From NCBI RefSeq assembly GCF_014196835.1, contig NZ_JACIEK010000001.1:496001-560000 (forward strand): 64,000 nt of DNA. The letters are read 5' to 3'. Source of the stretch: Aureimonas pseudogalii (GTDB lineage Bacteria > Pseudomonadota > Alphaproteobacteria > Rhizobiales > Rhizobiaceae). The translations under genes and the position numbers were made by a program. The first letter of the stretch is position 1; each line of letters starts with the position of its first letter. This document shows positions 26,224-38,177 of this stretch, one piece after another. The notes below the pieces were generated by a model. The model had not been told where the DNA came from. It worked only from the letters and a program-made list of their open reading frames with translations, and searched no databases.

Positions 26224-26932
26224 GGAGACGATCCTCAACACGGTGGGCCTTCGTTCGGGCTATGGCGGCAAGCCGGTGCTCCAGGGCGTCGACATGGAGG
26301 TGCGCGAGGGCGAGATCGTCGCCGTGATCGGGCGCAACGGCGTCGGCAAGTCGACGCTGATGAAGAGCCTGATCGGCCTTCTGCCCGTCGACAAGGGCTC
26401 GATCGTCTTTCGCGGCAGCGCCATGGACGCGCTCCCCGCGCACAAGCGTGCCCGGCTCGGGCTCGGCTACGTGCCGCAGGGGCGCGACGTCTTTCCCCGC
26501 ATGAGCGTCCTGGAGAACCTGGCCGTCGGCGAGTGCATCGCCGGCGCCCCGGCGCCGAAGGAGCGGCTGGAGCAGATCTTCTCGTTCTTTCCCATCCTCG
26601 CCGAGCGGCGCAACCAGCGCGCCGGCACCATGTCGGGCGGCCAGCAGCAGCAGCTCGCCATCGGCCGCGTCCTCATGGGCGCCCCCTCGCTCATTCTGCT
26701 CGACGAGCCGTCCGAAGGAATCCAGCCGAACATCGTCCAGGACATCGCCCGGATCATGGTCGAGCTGAACCGGACGACCGGCGTCACGATCGTCTTCGTG
26801 GAGCAGAACATCGACATGATCCGCGCCATGGCGACGCGCGCCTACGCCATGGACAAGGGTCGGATCACCGACGAGATCATGCCGGCCGCCCTCGAGGATC
26901 GCGACGCCGTGCGGCGCTACCTCGCGGTTTGA
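26216..26932 (+). CDS. Amide/urea ABC transporter ATPase, LivF/UrtE type
   Basis: This 238-residue second ATPase has Walker A GRNGVGKST, LGYVPQGRDVFPRMSVLENLAVGE, signature MSGGQQQQLAIGR, Walker B LILLDEPSEGIQP and H-loop IVFVEQNIDMI. Its start lies inside the end of the preceding ATPase gene (8-nt overlap). It completes the five-gene HAAT importer. Confidence 0.93.
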   Translation: MRRETILNTVGLRSGYGGKPVLQGVDMEVREGEIVAVIGRNGVGKSTLMKSLIGLLPVDKGSIVFRGSAMDALPAHKRARLGLGYVPQGRDVFPRMSVLENLAVGECIAGAPAPKERLEQIFSFFPILAERRNQRAGTMSGGQQQQLAIGRVLMGAPSLILLDEPSEGIQPNIVQDIARIMVELNRTTGVTIVFVEQNIDMIRAMATRAYAMDKGRITDEIMPAALEDRDAVRRYLAV

Positions 26933-26970
26933 AGCGAGACTTTCAGAATCATCAGAAGAAGGAGGCTCCG

Positions 26971-27969
26971 ATGAGCTGGTTCCAGGATTCCATCATGGCC
27001 CGCAAGGGCGCCGCCAAGGGCGAGGCGCGCACCGAGCACGCGATTACCGAGGAGAGCCAGGGCCGATACCACTACGTCTACGGCGCCTTCGCCGAACCGA
27101 TCCTCGCCGTCGACCCCGGCGCGGTGATCTCGGCCGAGACGCACGACGCCTTCGAGGGCGCCATCAAGACCGAACGGGACCTGCCGAGCGAAAAGCTCAA
27201 CTTCCCCTTCCTCAACCCGCAGAACGGCCCGGTCTGGATCAACGGCGCGGAAAAGGGCGACTGCCTCGCCGTCCACATCAAGAGCATCGTGCCGCGCGGG
27301 CCCCAGCCGCGGGGCACGACGGTGATCATGCCCGAGTTCGGCGGCCTCGTGCCCACCGCCGACACCGCGCTCTTGACCCAGCCGCTCCCTGAACGCGTGA
27401 AGAAGCTCGAGGTCGATGCCGTGACGGGCGTCAAGTGGAACGATCGCATCACGCTGCCCTACGAGCCCTTCATCGGCACGATCGGCACGGCGCCGGAGAT
27501 CGAGGCGATCTCCTCGCTCGTTCCCGACTATTACGGCGGCAACATGGACCTGCCGGACGTCGCGCCCGGCGCGGTGATCTACCTGCCGGTCAACACGAAG
27601 GGCGCCTATCTCTTTCTCGGCGACTGCCACGCCGCGCAGGGCGACGGCGAGCTCTGCGGCGTCGCGATCGAGCATCCGACCGTGACGACGGTGCAGGTCG
27701 ACCTCATCAAGGGCTGGACGATCCGTTCGCCGCGCCTCGAAAACGAGAGCTTCTACATGACCATCGGCTCCTCGCGGCCGATGGAGGACGCGGCGCGCGG
27801 CGCCTATCGCGAGCTGATCCGCTGGATGGCCGCCGATTTCGGCTTCGAGGAGATCGACGCCTACATGCTGCTGACCCAGTGCGGCCGCATCCGCCTCGGC
27901 AACATGGTCGACCCCAAATACACGGTCGGCGCCTCCGTGCTCAAGTCGATCGCCGGCACGCCGCGCTGA
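26971..27969 (+). CDS. fmdA: Acetamidase/formamidase family amidohydrolase
   Basis: This cytosolic enzyme releases ammonia from formamide or acetamide. The 332-residue protein fits PF03069: AVDPGAVISAETHDAFEGAI at the start, GPVWINGAEKGDCLAVHI, GTIGTAPEIEAISSLVPDYYGGNMD, and the metal-site region LFLGDCHAAQGDGELCGVAIE. An AGAAGGAGG ribosome site lies 6 nt before the ATG. It is directly downstream of the importer, so the imported amide is likely its substrate; formamide is favoured by context only. Confidence 0.88.
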   Translation: MSWFQDSIMARKGAAKGEARTEHAITEESQGRYHYVYGAFAEPILAVDPGAVISAETHDAFEGAIKTERDLPSEKLNFPFLNPQNGPVWINGAEKGDCLAVHIKSIVPRGPQPRGTTVIMPEFGGLVPTADTALLTQPLPERVKKLEVDAVTGVKWNDRITLPYEPFIGTIGTAPEIEAISSLVPDYYGGNMDLPDVAPGAVIYLPVNTKGAYLFLGDCHAAQGDGELCGVAIEHPTVTTVQVDLIKGWTIRSPRLENESFYMTIGSSRPMEDAARGAYRELIRWMAADFGFEEIDAYMLLTQCGRIRLGNMVDPKYTVGASVLKSIAGTPR

Positions 27970-28048
27970 TCCGGCTCCTTTCCGGTCCCCGCAGGCGTCG
28001 CGCGGGGCCGGGGCTCGTCCGCTTCCCGTCGATCGAGGTTTTCCCGCC

Positions 28049-29797
28049 ATGAGCGCCCCCACGCCCTTCAAGACCGCCGCCGTCCAGTTCGAACCGACGA
28101 TATTCGAGAAGGAGCGCAACGTCGAAGGGCTGCTGGCGCTGGTCGAGCGGGCCGCCGCCGGCGGCGCCAAGCTGATCGTGACGCCGGAGATGGGCACCAC
28201 CGGCTATTGCTGGCACGACCGCAAGGAGGTGGAGCCCTTCGTCGAGCCGATCCCCGGCCCGACCACGGATCGCTTCGCGGCCGTTGCGAAGGCTCTCGAC
28301 ATTCACGTCGTCGTCGGCCTGCCGGAGGTCGATCCGGCGACGCAACTCTACTACAATTCGGCGGTACTCATCGGGCCGGACGGGGTCGTCGGCACCCACC
28401 GCAAGACGCATCCCTACATCTCCGAGCCGAAATGGGCCGCTTCCGGCGATCTCGGGCACCGCGTCTTCGAGACCCCGCTCGGGCGCATCGCCCTTTTGAT
28501 CTGCATGGACATCCACTTCATCGAGACCGCACGCCTCGCCGGTCTCGGCGGCGCCGACGTGATCTGCCACGTCTCCAACTGGCTCGCCGAGCGCACGCCC
28601 GCACCCTACTGGATCACCAGAGCCTTCGAGAACGGCTGCTATCTCGTCGAGGCCAACCGCTGGGGCCTGGAGCGCGGCGTCCAGTTCTCGGGCGGCAGCT
28701 GCATCATCGCGCCGGACGCCTCGATCCTCGACACCGTGGACGACGGCGACGGCATCGCCTTCGCCGTCGTCGACCCCGCCCTCTCGCGCGCCCGCACCGT
28801 CTGGGGCGAGCCGATCCTGCGACAGCGCCGGCCGGAGCTCTACCGCGAGCTGATGACCAACACCTTCGCCTGGAACCCCGGCGACTTCTTCCGCCTCTAC
28901 GGCCACCAGCCCCTGCCGGAAGGGCGAAAGGCGGCCGTGGCGGTCGCCGAGTTCGCGCCGGGGCCCGTCGCCTCCGACAACCTCGCCGAGATCGCCCGGC
29001 TCGCCGAAGCCGCGGCGACCGAGGGCGCCGAGCTCGTCGTCTTCCCGGAACTCGCCCTCACCGGGCTCGAAGATCCCGCGGCGGGCGCCGTGACGGGGTA
29101 CGATCCGCTGATCGCGGCCATCGAGGATCTGGCGAGACGCCTCGCCATCCATCTCGTCGCCGGCTTCGCGGAACGCGACGGCGAGCGCGTCTTCGACAGT
29201 GCCGTTCTCGTCGGTCCTGCAGGGCTCGTCGGCATCTATCGCAAGATCCATCTGAGCGAGGCCGACAAGGGCTGGGCGAGTGCCGGAGACGACTGGGCCG
29301 TGTTCGATCTTCCCTTCGGCCGCCTCGGCCTCCTGATCGGGCACGATGCGAGCTTCCCCGAGGCGGGTCGCATCCTGGCCCTGCGCGGCTGCGACCTCAT
29401 CGCCTGCCCCTCGGCGGTGAAGGACCGGTTCCACCAGGGTCACGCCGGCACGAGCGTCGTGCAGCCCGAGCCTATCCCGACCGGCGCCGACCCGCTTCAC
29501 TGGCACCAGTACCGGGTGCGGGCCGGCGAGAACAATTGCTGGCTCGCCTTCGCCAACGTCCGCGCGCCCCTCGACGGCTATCCCGGTCTCTCCGGCATCT
29601 TCGGTCCCGACACGTTCCTGTTTCCGAGGCAGGAGGCGATCGTCGACGGCAACCGGCCTTACGCCGTCATGGAGATCGACACCGGCACGCTCGGCGGCCC
29701 CTATCCGACCCACGTCGTGCGCCGGAAGGATCTCGTCCTGATGCGCCAGCCCCACCATTACATGGACCTCGTCGTCGCCGCGCCGACGGCTGTCTGA
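28049..29797 (+). CDS. Double-domain nitrilase-superfamily amidohydrolase
   Basis: This is a 582-residue fusion of two carbon-nitrogen hydrolase domains. Domain 1 (about 8-270) has the full triad: Glu47 (TPEMG), Lys119 (HRKTH) and Cys152 (LLICMD). Domain 2 (about 295-565) keeps Glu334 (FPELAL) and Lys399 (YRKIHL) but has Gly431 in LLIGHDASFPE where the nucleophile Cys belongs, so it should be catalytically dead. Single-domain relatives are about 270-340 residues. Being last in the operon, it may hydrolyse an amide related to that taken up. The substrate is unknown. Confidence 0.85.
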   Translation: MSAPTPFKTAAVQFEPTIFEKERNVEGLLALVERAAAGGAKLIVTPEMGTTGYCWHDRKEVEPFVEPIPGPTTDRFAAVAKALDIHVVVGLPEVDPATQLYYNSAVLIGPDGVVGTHRKTHPYISEPKWAASGDLGHRVFETPLGRIALLICMDIHFIETARLAGLGGADVICHVSNWLAERTPAPYWITRAFENGCYLVEANRWGLERGVQFSGGSCIIAPDASILDTVDDGDGIAFAVVDPALSRARTVWGEPILRQRRPELYRELMTNTFAWNPGDFFRLYGHQPLPEGRKAAVAVAEFAPGPVASDNLAEIARLAEAAATEGAELVVFPELALTGLEDPAAGAVTGYDPLIAAIEDLARRLAIHLVAGFAERDGERVFDSAVLVGPAGLVGIYRKIHLSEADKGWASAGDDWAVFDLPFGRLGLLIGHDASFPEAGRILALRGCDLIACPSAVKDRFHQGHAGTSVVQPEPIPTGADPLHWHQYRVRAGENNCWLAFANVRAPLDGYPGLSGIFGPDTFLFPRQEAIVDGNRPYAVMEIDTGTLGGPYPTHVVRRKDLVLMRQPHHYMDLVVAAPTAV

Positions 29798-29998
29798 GCG
29801 ACGATCGTCCAACGTCGGGAACGGCCCGCGAGGACTCGGCGCTCGGCCGGATCGACCCCCTCCGCGACGATCGGCTTTCAGCGGCGAACACGACGCCGAC
29901 GAGCATGTTCGGCCGCACCACCACGATGGGGTTGGGGCTGACGATGAGCAGGGCTCATCGCTTCATCAAGACCCTCGCAACGGGCGAAGTTAGGCGAC

Positions 29999-32313
<2,315 letters not shown>

Positions 32314-32621
32314 GGGGCGGCGAGCGGTGCCCTTCTCGTCTCGCCGGGAGGGGCGCCGGGCATTGGTCGCCGGTCCGCTCCGCCCAAACGTTCGGAGCTG
32401 GAGCCGCGGAGCCCGTTCTCCTCAGGTGTCGCCGACGTTCGGCGGCATTGCGATCCCGTTCGTTACGATCGTTTAAGGCTGCTTTCAGGCCGTGGGGGGT
32501 TCGGTCGCGCAAGAAGCAACTCCCTCGCGCGGTCCGACGTATAGGGCGTGCGGCGACACGAAATCGCCCGCGGCCGGCGGCTGGAACGCCGGGTCGTTTC
32601 TCAAGCGTTCATTGGTGAGTC
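32314..32621. other. Intergenic region upstream of the chemoreceptor gene
   Basis: 308 nt with no credible reading frame. No clear sigma-70, sigma-54 or flagellar sigma-28 promoter was identified for the downstream receptor gene. Confidence 0.35.
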
Positions 32622-34256
32622 ATGTCGAGTTCACGGTTTCGGATTTCCGTCCGCGCCAAGGTCGTTGCCCTGGCCCTGGCCGGCATTGCAGTGGTGTCGG
32701 TCGTCAACGTCTGGCAGGCCTATCAGGCCGCCATCGTCGATGCCGGGGTCAAATCCGCCGCGCGCCTCGCCTCCAACAACAAGGTGGCCTGGAAGGTCCT
32801 GAACGAGACCGGCGAAGCGTTCTCGTTGGAGAACGGTACGTTGAAGCTGGGGGCCCGACCGTTGAACGGCGACGAGACGACCGTCGATGCGATCGAGGGC
32901 CTGGTCGGCGGCGCCGCGACGATTTTCGCCGGCGACACGCGCGTCGCCACCAATCTGCGCGGTGCCGACGGATCGCGCGCCGTGGGAACCAAGCTGACCT
33001 CGGCGGCCGTCAACGAGACGGTGCTGATGCGGGGCGAACCCTTCCGGGGCGAAGCCGACATTCTGGGGCATCCCTATTACACCGCCTACGATCCGATCAA
33101 GGACGCGTCGGGCAAGACGATCGGCATGCTGCTCGTCGGACTGGACAAGGCGTTCTATCTCAACGGAATCGAGGCCACGATGCGCACGATGGTGCTGACC
33201 AATCTGGTGATCGGCGGCCTCGCCGGCCTTCTCGTCTTCGCCGTGACGGGGCCGATGTTCCGCCCGCTGCGGGTCCTTCGTTCCGGGCTCGTCAGGATTT
33301 CCGAGGGCGATCTCAGCCAGGCGGTCGAGACGTCGCGCCTGCGCGACGAGATCGGCGATCTGCAGAATGCCGCCGCCGTGATGTCGACCAATCTGGCGCG
33401 CATCGTGACGGACGTGCGCTCCTCGGCCGCGCAGGTGGCGGGCGGGTCTTCCCAGTCCGCCGCCACCGCCGACCAGCTCTCGTCGGGCTCGACCGAGCAG
33501 GCCGCGGCCTCCGAGCAGGCTTCGGCCGCGATGGAGGAGATGACCGCCAACATCCGCCAGAACGCCGACAACGCCTCGACCACCGAGAAGATCGCGGCGC
33601 AGGCCAGCGTCAGCGCCGAGAAGACGGGCGAGGCGGTGGCCCATTCCGTCGAGGCGATGCGTGCCATCGCGCAGAAGATCCAGGTGGTGCAGGAGATCGC
33701 CCGTCAGACCGACCTTCTGGCGCTGAACGCGGCGATCGAGGCAGCCCGCGCCGGCCCCCACGGCAAGGGCTTCGCGGTGGTGGCGTCCGAGGTGCGCAAG
33801 CTCGCCGAGCGCTCGCAGCAGGCTGCGGCCGAGATCGGCACGCTGTCCTCGCAGACGCTGGTCATCTCGGAGGATGCCGGCCGCATGCTCTCGGCGCTGG
33901 TGCCCGACATCCAGCGCACGGCCGAACTCATCACCGAGATCTCGGCGGCCTGCCGCGAGCAATCGATCGGCGTGGAACAGATCAACCAGGCGATCCAGCA
34001 GCTCGACCAGGTGACGCAGGCCAATTCCGGTGCGGCCAACGAAATGTCGGCGACCTCCGAACAGCTTTCGGCCGAAGCCGGCCGGCTCAGCGAACACGCG
34101 GCGTTCTTCACCCTCGGCTCCGACGAAGGCCGGGCGACGGCGCCCGTGAGCGACCCAGTCCCGCCGGTCGCCGGCAACGTCTACCGCTTGGCATCCGCCC
34201 CGCGCGGCCGGACGCCGACGCGAACCGAGGGGGCGATCGAGCGGCTGAGCGCCTAG
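32622..34256 (+). CDS. Methyl-accepting chemotaxis protein
   Basis: This 544-residue chemoreceptor has a membrane segment at about 13-33, a periplasmic single-Cache-like sensor (about 36-188; [26 protein letters not shown] and [29 protein letters not shown]), a second membrane segment at about 190-210, HAMP (211-263) and the signalling domain with hairpin tip [21 protein letters not shown] near 358-377. Methylation-site-like heptads flank the tip. There is no C-terminal CheR-docking pentapeptide. No che genes are nearby, and the ligand is unknown. Confidence 0.94.
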   Translation: MSSSRFRISVRAKVVALALAGIAVVSVVNVWQAYQAAIVDAGVKSAARLASNNKVAWKVLNETGEAFSLENGTLKLGARPLNGDETTVDAIEGLVGGAATIFAGDTRVATNLRGADGSRAVGTKLTSAAVNETVLMRGEPFRGEADILGHPYYTAYDPIKDASGKTIGMLLVGLDKAFYLNGIEATMRTMVLTNLVIGGLAGLLVFAVTGPMFRPLRVLRSGLVRISEGDLSQAVETSRLRDEIGDLQNAAAVMSTNLARIVTDVRSSAAQVAGGSSQSAATADQLSSGSTEQAAASEQASAAMEEMTANIRQNADNASTTEKIAAQASVSAEKTGEAVAHSVEAMRAIAQKIQVVQEIARQTDLLALNAAIEAARAGPHGKGFAVVASEVRKLAERSQQAAAEIGTLSSQTLVISEDAGRMLSALVPDIQRTAELITEISAACREQSIGVEQINQAIQQLDQVTQANSGAANEMSATSEQLSAEAGRLSEHAAFFTLGSDEGRATAPVSDPVPPVAGNVYRLASAPRGRTPTRTEGAIERLSA

Positions 34257-34293
34257 AACGTCTCGGCACCGGCAGTTCCCGAAGCTGCCAGCA

Positions 34294-34343
34294 TCGACAC
34301 CGCGTCGCCGGCCCGAAGCCGTCGGCGCGGTGTCGACGTTTAT
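34294..34343 (+). terminator. Terminator-like hairpin after the chemoreceptor gene
   Basis: An 11-bp perfect stem (TCGACACCGCG/CGCGGTGTCGA) with a 21-nt loop that can pair further internally is followed by CGTTTATACG. The position 38 nt after the stop suits termination, but the T run is short. Confidence 0.6.
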
Positions 34344-35464
34344 ACGCCCCGTCGTTTTCGACGCGGGTGCATGTTCCCGCGGGATCTCGCAGCGGAGCCG
34401 AGTTCGGCTTTGCCTGTTGGGCAGCAGCCTGCCGTTGTGTCCTGCGACTGAGAAAGCACTCGCGAGGCGAGAACGCTTGCAGCGGTTTTCGGTCGTGGTT
34501 AGCGAGGGGCGCATCGTCCGAGCGTCGGCCGCCACAGCCGCTGGGCCTCGGCGCAGTCGATGCTGTCCGGTCCAGCCACCGGCGCACCGTGTTGGGGCGG
34601 CGCACTGACCGGCGGAGAGCCCGACGCCGGATGGGTTGGCAGCACTTGGCGGATACCGGCAGACGCCCGACCTCGTCACGTCCGCTACACGAGAGAAATG
34701 GCGGACCGGCGTGAGCGCGCGGGTGCACCGGCCCTTCGCGAGGCGAGCGGGGCGACACGCCCTGCGCCATCGGCCATCACGCCGGCCTCGCCGCCATCGC
34801 CGGCACGAGACCGGCCGAGCGCTTCACCGCCATCTCCAGCCCCTCCCGCAGCCCGCCTTCGACCGACGCCTTTCGATGGGCGGGGATGTCGATACCGCCG
34901 AGAACGATGGGCCGAGCCCGATGCCGTTCTCCAAGACCCGAGGTCGGCAATCTCACTCCAGACGCCGAGCCTCGAGATCACGACAGATCGACGCGAAACG
35001 ACCATGCGGCCGCAGGGAAGACGATGTCGGGGCAACGCGCCGGCCTCCGAACGTCATGCTCACACCCGTCCGCGGGTCCTGACGCGGATCGTCCCGACAG
35101 GGGATAGACGGGTTCGGGGAAAGGCAGCGCCGAAGCGCGGAGCCAAGCCGGGCGACGTCGTCTGCTCCCGGCTTGAAGCACGGACACGGTGCGAGCGCCG
35201 CGACCGGCGCGTCCCGTCGGCAACATGCGAGACGACCTCGGCACCCGAGGGATGAAACGTCGGCGACGCGGGCTCCGCCGCCGATCCGACGACGACTCGC
35301 GGCAGCGGGAGGAAACCGATCGGTTCCCTCCCGCTGCCGTTCGTTCAATGGCGTTGCAAGCAACGGGCGACGCCGCTTCTCGTGTCCCGCCCTCGTCCGT
35401 CACCCCGCATCGCGATGCGTCAGCCCCTGCCGAAACCATTCGGCCCGCGGTGCGAACACCGCGC
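34344..35464. other. 1.1 kb without a convincing gene
   Basis: Overlapping reading frames on both strands are Arg/Pro/Ser-rich and show no domain. The only clear structure is a 40-bp near-perfect palindrome at 35300-35339. It is probably decayed or foreign DNA between the chemoreceptor and the protease genes. Confidence 0.45.
35300..35339. repeat. 40-bp near-perfect palindrome
   Basis: The outer arms CGGCAGCGGGAGG and CCTCCCGCTGCCG (13 nt) flank an inner perfect palindrome AACCGATCGGTT, with a single mismatched pair (A/C) between arm and core. The whole 40 bp has effectively no loop. It is not followed by a T run on the minus strand, so it is a poor terminator for the protease gene, which ends 126 nt away. 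Confidence 0.75.
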
Positions 35465-37783
35465 TCAGAGCAGGAAGTCGGCTGCGGCCAGCGTCTGCAC
35501 GCCGTTCAGAGCGATGACGAAATCAGCCACCCTGTTGCCGTCGAGGTCTGCCTCGACGAAGGTCGAGCCGTTGGCCTGCGCGAAGCGGATGTCGCCGATC
35601 GCGCCGGTGAAGGCGGCCTTCCCGACGAAGTGGAGGTCGATCGTGCCGCCGCGGTCGATCTCGCTGAGGTCGATGACGTCGCCCTTCTGGAAGTCGGTGA
35701 TCCGGTCGGCCGCCATCCGTGTCGAGCCCGTGTCGCCGTTGCGGAAGATGAAGACGTCCCTGCCCGCGCCGCCGGTCAGTTCGTCGATGCCGGCGCCGCC
35801 GGTCAGGCGGTCGTTTCCGCCGTCGCCGATCAGGCGATCGTTTCCGCCGTCGCCGATGAGAATGTCGTTTCCGGCATAGCCCCGCAGAACGTTGGCCGCC
35901 GAGTTGCCGACGAGGATGTTGGCCAGTTCGTTGCCCGTTCCCTCGATGTCGGCGCTGCCGACGAGATAGAGGTTTTCGATATTGGCGCCCAGCCGGAACG
36001 AGACCGAGCTTTCCACGTGATCGGTTCCCTCGGCGGCGCGCTCGGTCACCGCGTCGCGGACGTTGTCGACGACGTAATAGTCGTCGCCGCGCCCGCCCAC
36101 GAGGCGATCGACGCCGCCGCCGCCATTCAGCCAGTCGTTGCCGTCGCCGCCGGTCAGCACGTTCGCCGCATCGTTGCCGAAGAGGGCGTTGTCGCGATCG
36201 TTTCCGGTGCCGGAAATCGCGCCCGTGCCGGTCAGCCGCAGGTTCTCGAAATCGGCGCTCAGCGTGAAGCTGATCGAGGATTCCACGACGTCGAACCCGC
36301 CGTCGGCCTCCTCCACCAGCACGTCACCTCGGTTGTCGACGATGAAGACGTCGTCGCCCGCGCCGCCGATCATCGTGTCCGCGCCGGCGCCGCCGTCGAG
36401 CCGGTCGTTGCCGTCGCCGCCGTCCAGATGATCCCGGCCGATATTGCCAATCAGGCTATCGTGCCCGCCGAGCCCTTCGAGACGCCAGTCCGCGCCGCTC
36501 GTCGCCACCAGCGTCTCGCCATCGTCGGTTCCGATCAGCGTGTCGGCCGGTGGATTGGGCTCGGTTCCGGTCGGCGAGAAGACGCGCCCGACGAGATCGT
36601 AGGTGCCGTCCGAGAAGATCGCGGTCTCGACGGTCTCCAGCCGGTCGACGCCCTCTCCCGTGATCACCGTCACGTCGCCCTCCAGCCGAAGGGTGTAGCT
36701 GGAAAAGGCGTTGCGATAGATGGCGGTGTCGGAGCCCGCTCCGCCGACGAGCGTGTCGTCCCCCTCTCCGCCGTCGAGGCGGTCGTTTCCACCGTTGCCG
36801 CGCAGGACGTCGTTTCCGGCCAGCCCCGTGAGCGTGTTGGCGACGTCGTTTCCGACGAGGATGTCGTCGCCGACATTGCCCTTGGCGTTCTCGATCGTGA
36901 CGCCGTTGGCGATGGTGAAGCCGCCGGTCAGCGGTTCGGAGGTGGAGATCCAGCCGCCGCCGCCGATCTCGTCCTTCAGCGTCGCGGCGCGCAGGTCGAT
37001 CTTGGCCCGGCTCGTCCCCTCATATTCGATCGTGTCGGAGCCGCCCGTGTCCCAGATCGTCGAATAGCCCTTGTTGAAATCGACGTCGTCGCTGAAGCGG
37101 TAGACGTCGTTGCCGGTGTTGTAGGCGCGCGCCCCGTAGAGATGCTGGAGGGCGGCGATGTCGATGGCGCCGAAGGAGCCGGGCTGGGCATTCACCTGCG
37201 TGCCGAAGTCCACGGCGTCGGTGAAGGGGTTGTCCTCCGACAGGAAGGAGGACGTGTAGCCCATGACCGTGTTGATCTGCGAGTTGAGATAGGTCGCGCC
37301 CTGGTCGCCCGGCTCGACGACGCCCGGAAGCTTGGGAAACAGTCCCTCCTCGGCGTCGTGGGTGTGCTTCAGCCCGAGGGCGTGGCCGAACTCGTGGAAC
37401 CAGGTGACCGAATAGGTGCCGAGCCGCACCACCGCCGCGGCTCCCGCGACGTCGGGATTGATCCCGACCGCGGTCTCGACGTCGCGCACCCCGAACACCG
37501 GCACGCCGGACTCGCCGCCGCCGCCTTCATCCAGTCGGAAGTTGATGTTGCCGAGCCCGGAGACTTCCTGAAATTTCAGCTTGGTGAAGGTTTCGACGTT
37601 CGAGTTGATCTCGCGGTAGAACGATTTCCAGTCTCCCTCGTCGAAATCGCTGACGCCGTTCTTGTTCATGTCACCATGCTTGAAGCTATAGGTGATGGTC
37701 GGGCCGGACCATGCACCTCCCAGCATCAGTCCGTCGACGACGGCATTTCCAGAAAGGGGAGCACTCTTCGCGGCGTCAGGCAT
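35465..37783 (-). CDS. Serralysin-like M10 metalloprotease with RTX repeats
   Basis: This 772-residue secreted protease has no N-terminal signal, as expected for type I secretion. The zinc motif is complete: His130-Glu131...His134...Gly137...His140 in [11 protein letters not shown], with a Met-turn Met174 in NTVMGYTS (serralysins usually have MSY). Glycine-rich Ca-binding nonapeptides (GGxGxDxLx) occur in at least three blocks (about 305-345, 425-475 and 600-690), ending in an M10_C-like domain and a hydrophobic C-terminus (ADFLL). The modular 'Gly-Asn-Asp' blocks between suggest expansion by repeats. No type I exporter genes are in the window. Confidence 0.9.
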   Translation of the reverse strand: MPDAAKSAPLSGNAVVDGLMLGGAWSGPTITYSFKHGDMNKNGVSDFDEGDWKSFYREINSNVETFTKLKFQEVSGLGNINFRLDEGGGGESGVPVFGVRDVETAVGINPDVAGAAAVVRLGTYSVTWFHEFGHALGLKHTHDAEEGLFPKLPGVVEPGDQGATYLNSQINTVMGYTSSFLSEDNPFTDAVDFGTQVNAQPGSFGAIDIAALQHLYGARAYNTGNDVYRFSDDVDFNKGYSTIWDTGGSDTIEYEGTSRAKIDLRAATLKDEIGGGGWISTSEPLTGGFTIANGVTIENAKGNVGDDILVGNDVANTLTGLAGNDVLRGNGGNDRLDGGEGDDTLVGGAGSDTAIYRNAFSSYTLRLEGDVTVITGEGVDRLETVETAIFSDGTYDLVGRVFSPTGTEPNPPADTLIGTDDGETLVATSGADWRLEGLGGHDSLIGNIGRDHLDGGDGNDRLDGGAGADTMIGGAGDDVFIVDNRGDVLVEEADGGFDVVESSISFTLSADFENLRLTGTGAISGTGNDRDNALFGNDAANVLTGGDGNDWLNGGGGVDRLVGGRGDDYYVVDNVRDAVTERAAEGTDHVESSVSFRLGANIENLYLVGSADIEGTGNELANILVGNSAANVLRGYAGNDILIGDGGNDRLIGDGGNDRLTGGAGIDELTGGAGRDVFIFRNGDTGSTRMAADRITDFQKGDVIDLSEIDRGGTIDLHFVGKAAFTGAIGDIRFAQANGSTFVEADLDGNRVADFVIALNGVQTLAAADFLL
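35803..35856. repeat. Tandem 27-bp repeat inside the RTX region
   Basis: Two adjacent 27-nt units with one mismatch encode consecutive GGNDRLIGD-type Ca-binding turns. Such exact duplication suggests recent unit expansion. Confidence 0.75.
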
Positions 37784-38123
37784 AGCATATCCTCGGTATC
37801 AGATGATCTTCGAGACCAACAATAGCGGCTCTCGATGGAAATGAATGCTGCATCGAAGCGGAATTAACCAGTTCCGTTGCATGTAATGAATGAATTATTA
37901 AGAAAAGTTATTTGTTTTGATTGCTATAAGTTTGGAATGCTTTGGATATATTATAGCGGACTTACCACCCGGCCGATGCCCTCTCCCCGAACCGGGTGAG
38001 GCAGATTTTCAGCTCACGCAGGAACCCGGAAACATCACGCCGAAGAGCCGGCAGACGTTCGACCCACGCCCGACCCACCGCAGCGCGCCCGTGGAACGCG
38101 GCGTCGCTCGCCTCACATCGCGG
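37784..38123. other. Divergent promoter region with an AT-rich core
   Basis: The stretch 37860-37965 is strikingly AT-rich against the high-GC surroundings and contains AATGAATTATTAAGAAAAG and TTATTTGTTTTGATTGC. It lies just upstream of the protease gene start and probably holds its promoter and a silencer-type binding site. No gene was seen here. Confidence 0.5.
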
Positions 38124-38165
38124 CTTGACAGGACGCTGCCGCTTCGCCTTATTTGTCCGACAAAT
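38124..38165 (+). promoter_or_regulatory. Promoter and GntR-like operator of the GH51 operon
   Basis: The -35 TTGACA (38124-38129) is followed after 18-19 nt by a -10-like CTTATT/TTATTT. A perfect 15-bp inverted repeat ATTTGTC-C-GACAAAT (38151-38165) overlaps the -10 and likely start point, 12 nt before the ATG. The pattern fits operators of FadR-subfamily GntR proteins (GT...AC core), and such a regulator is encoded at 43881-44669. Confidence 0.7.
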
Positions 38166-38177
38166 CGAGGGTTCACG

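Noticed and set aside
32631-34679. A 682-codon minus-strand frame opposite the chemoreceptor gene.
   Set aside because: Shadow of the high-GC coding strand; no motifs, while the plus strand has an unmistakable chemoreceptor.
35789-35880. Short tandem repeats that could be mistaken for a CRISPR array.
   Set aside because: The units are directly adjacent with no spacers, in frame with Ca-binding nonapeptides of the RTX protease.
35189-37825. An 878-codon plus-strand frame opposite the RTX protease gene.
   Set aside because: It mirrors the repetitive RTX coding sequence; its Val/Ala/Asp repeats are the antisense reading of the Gly-Asn-Asp repeats.
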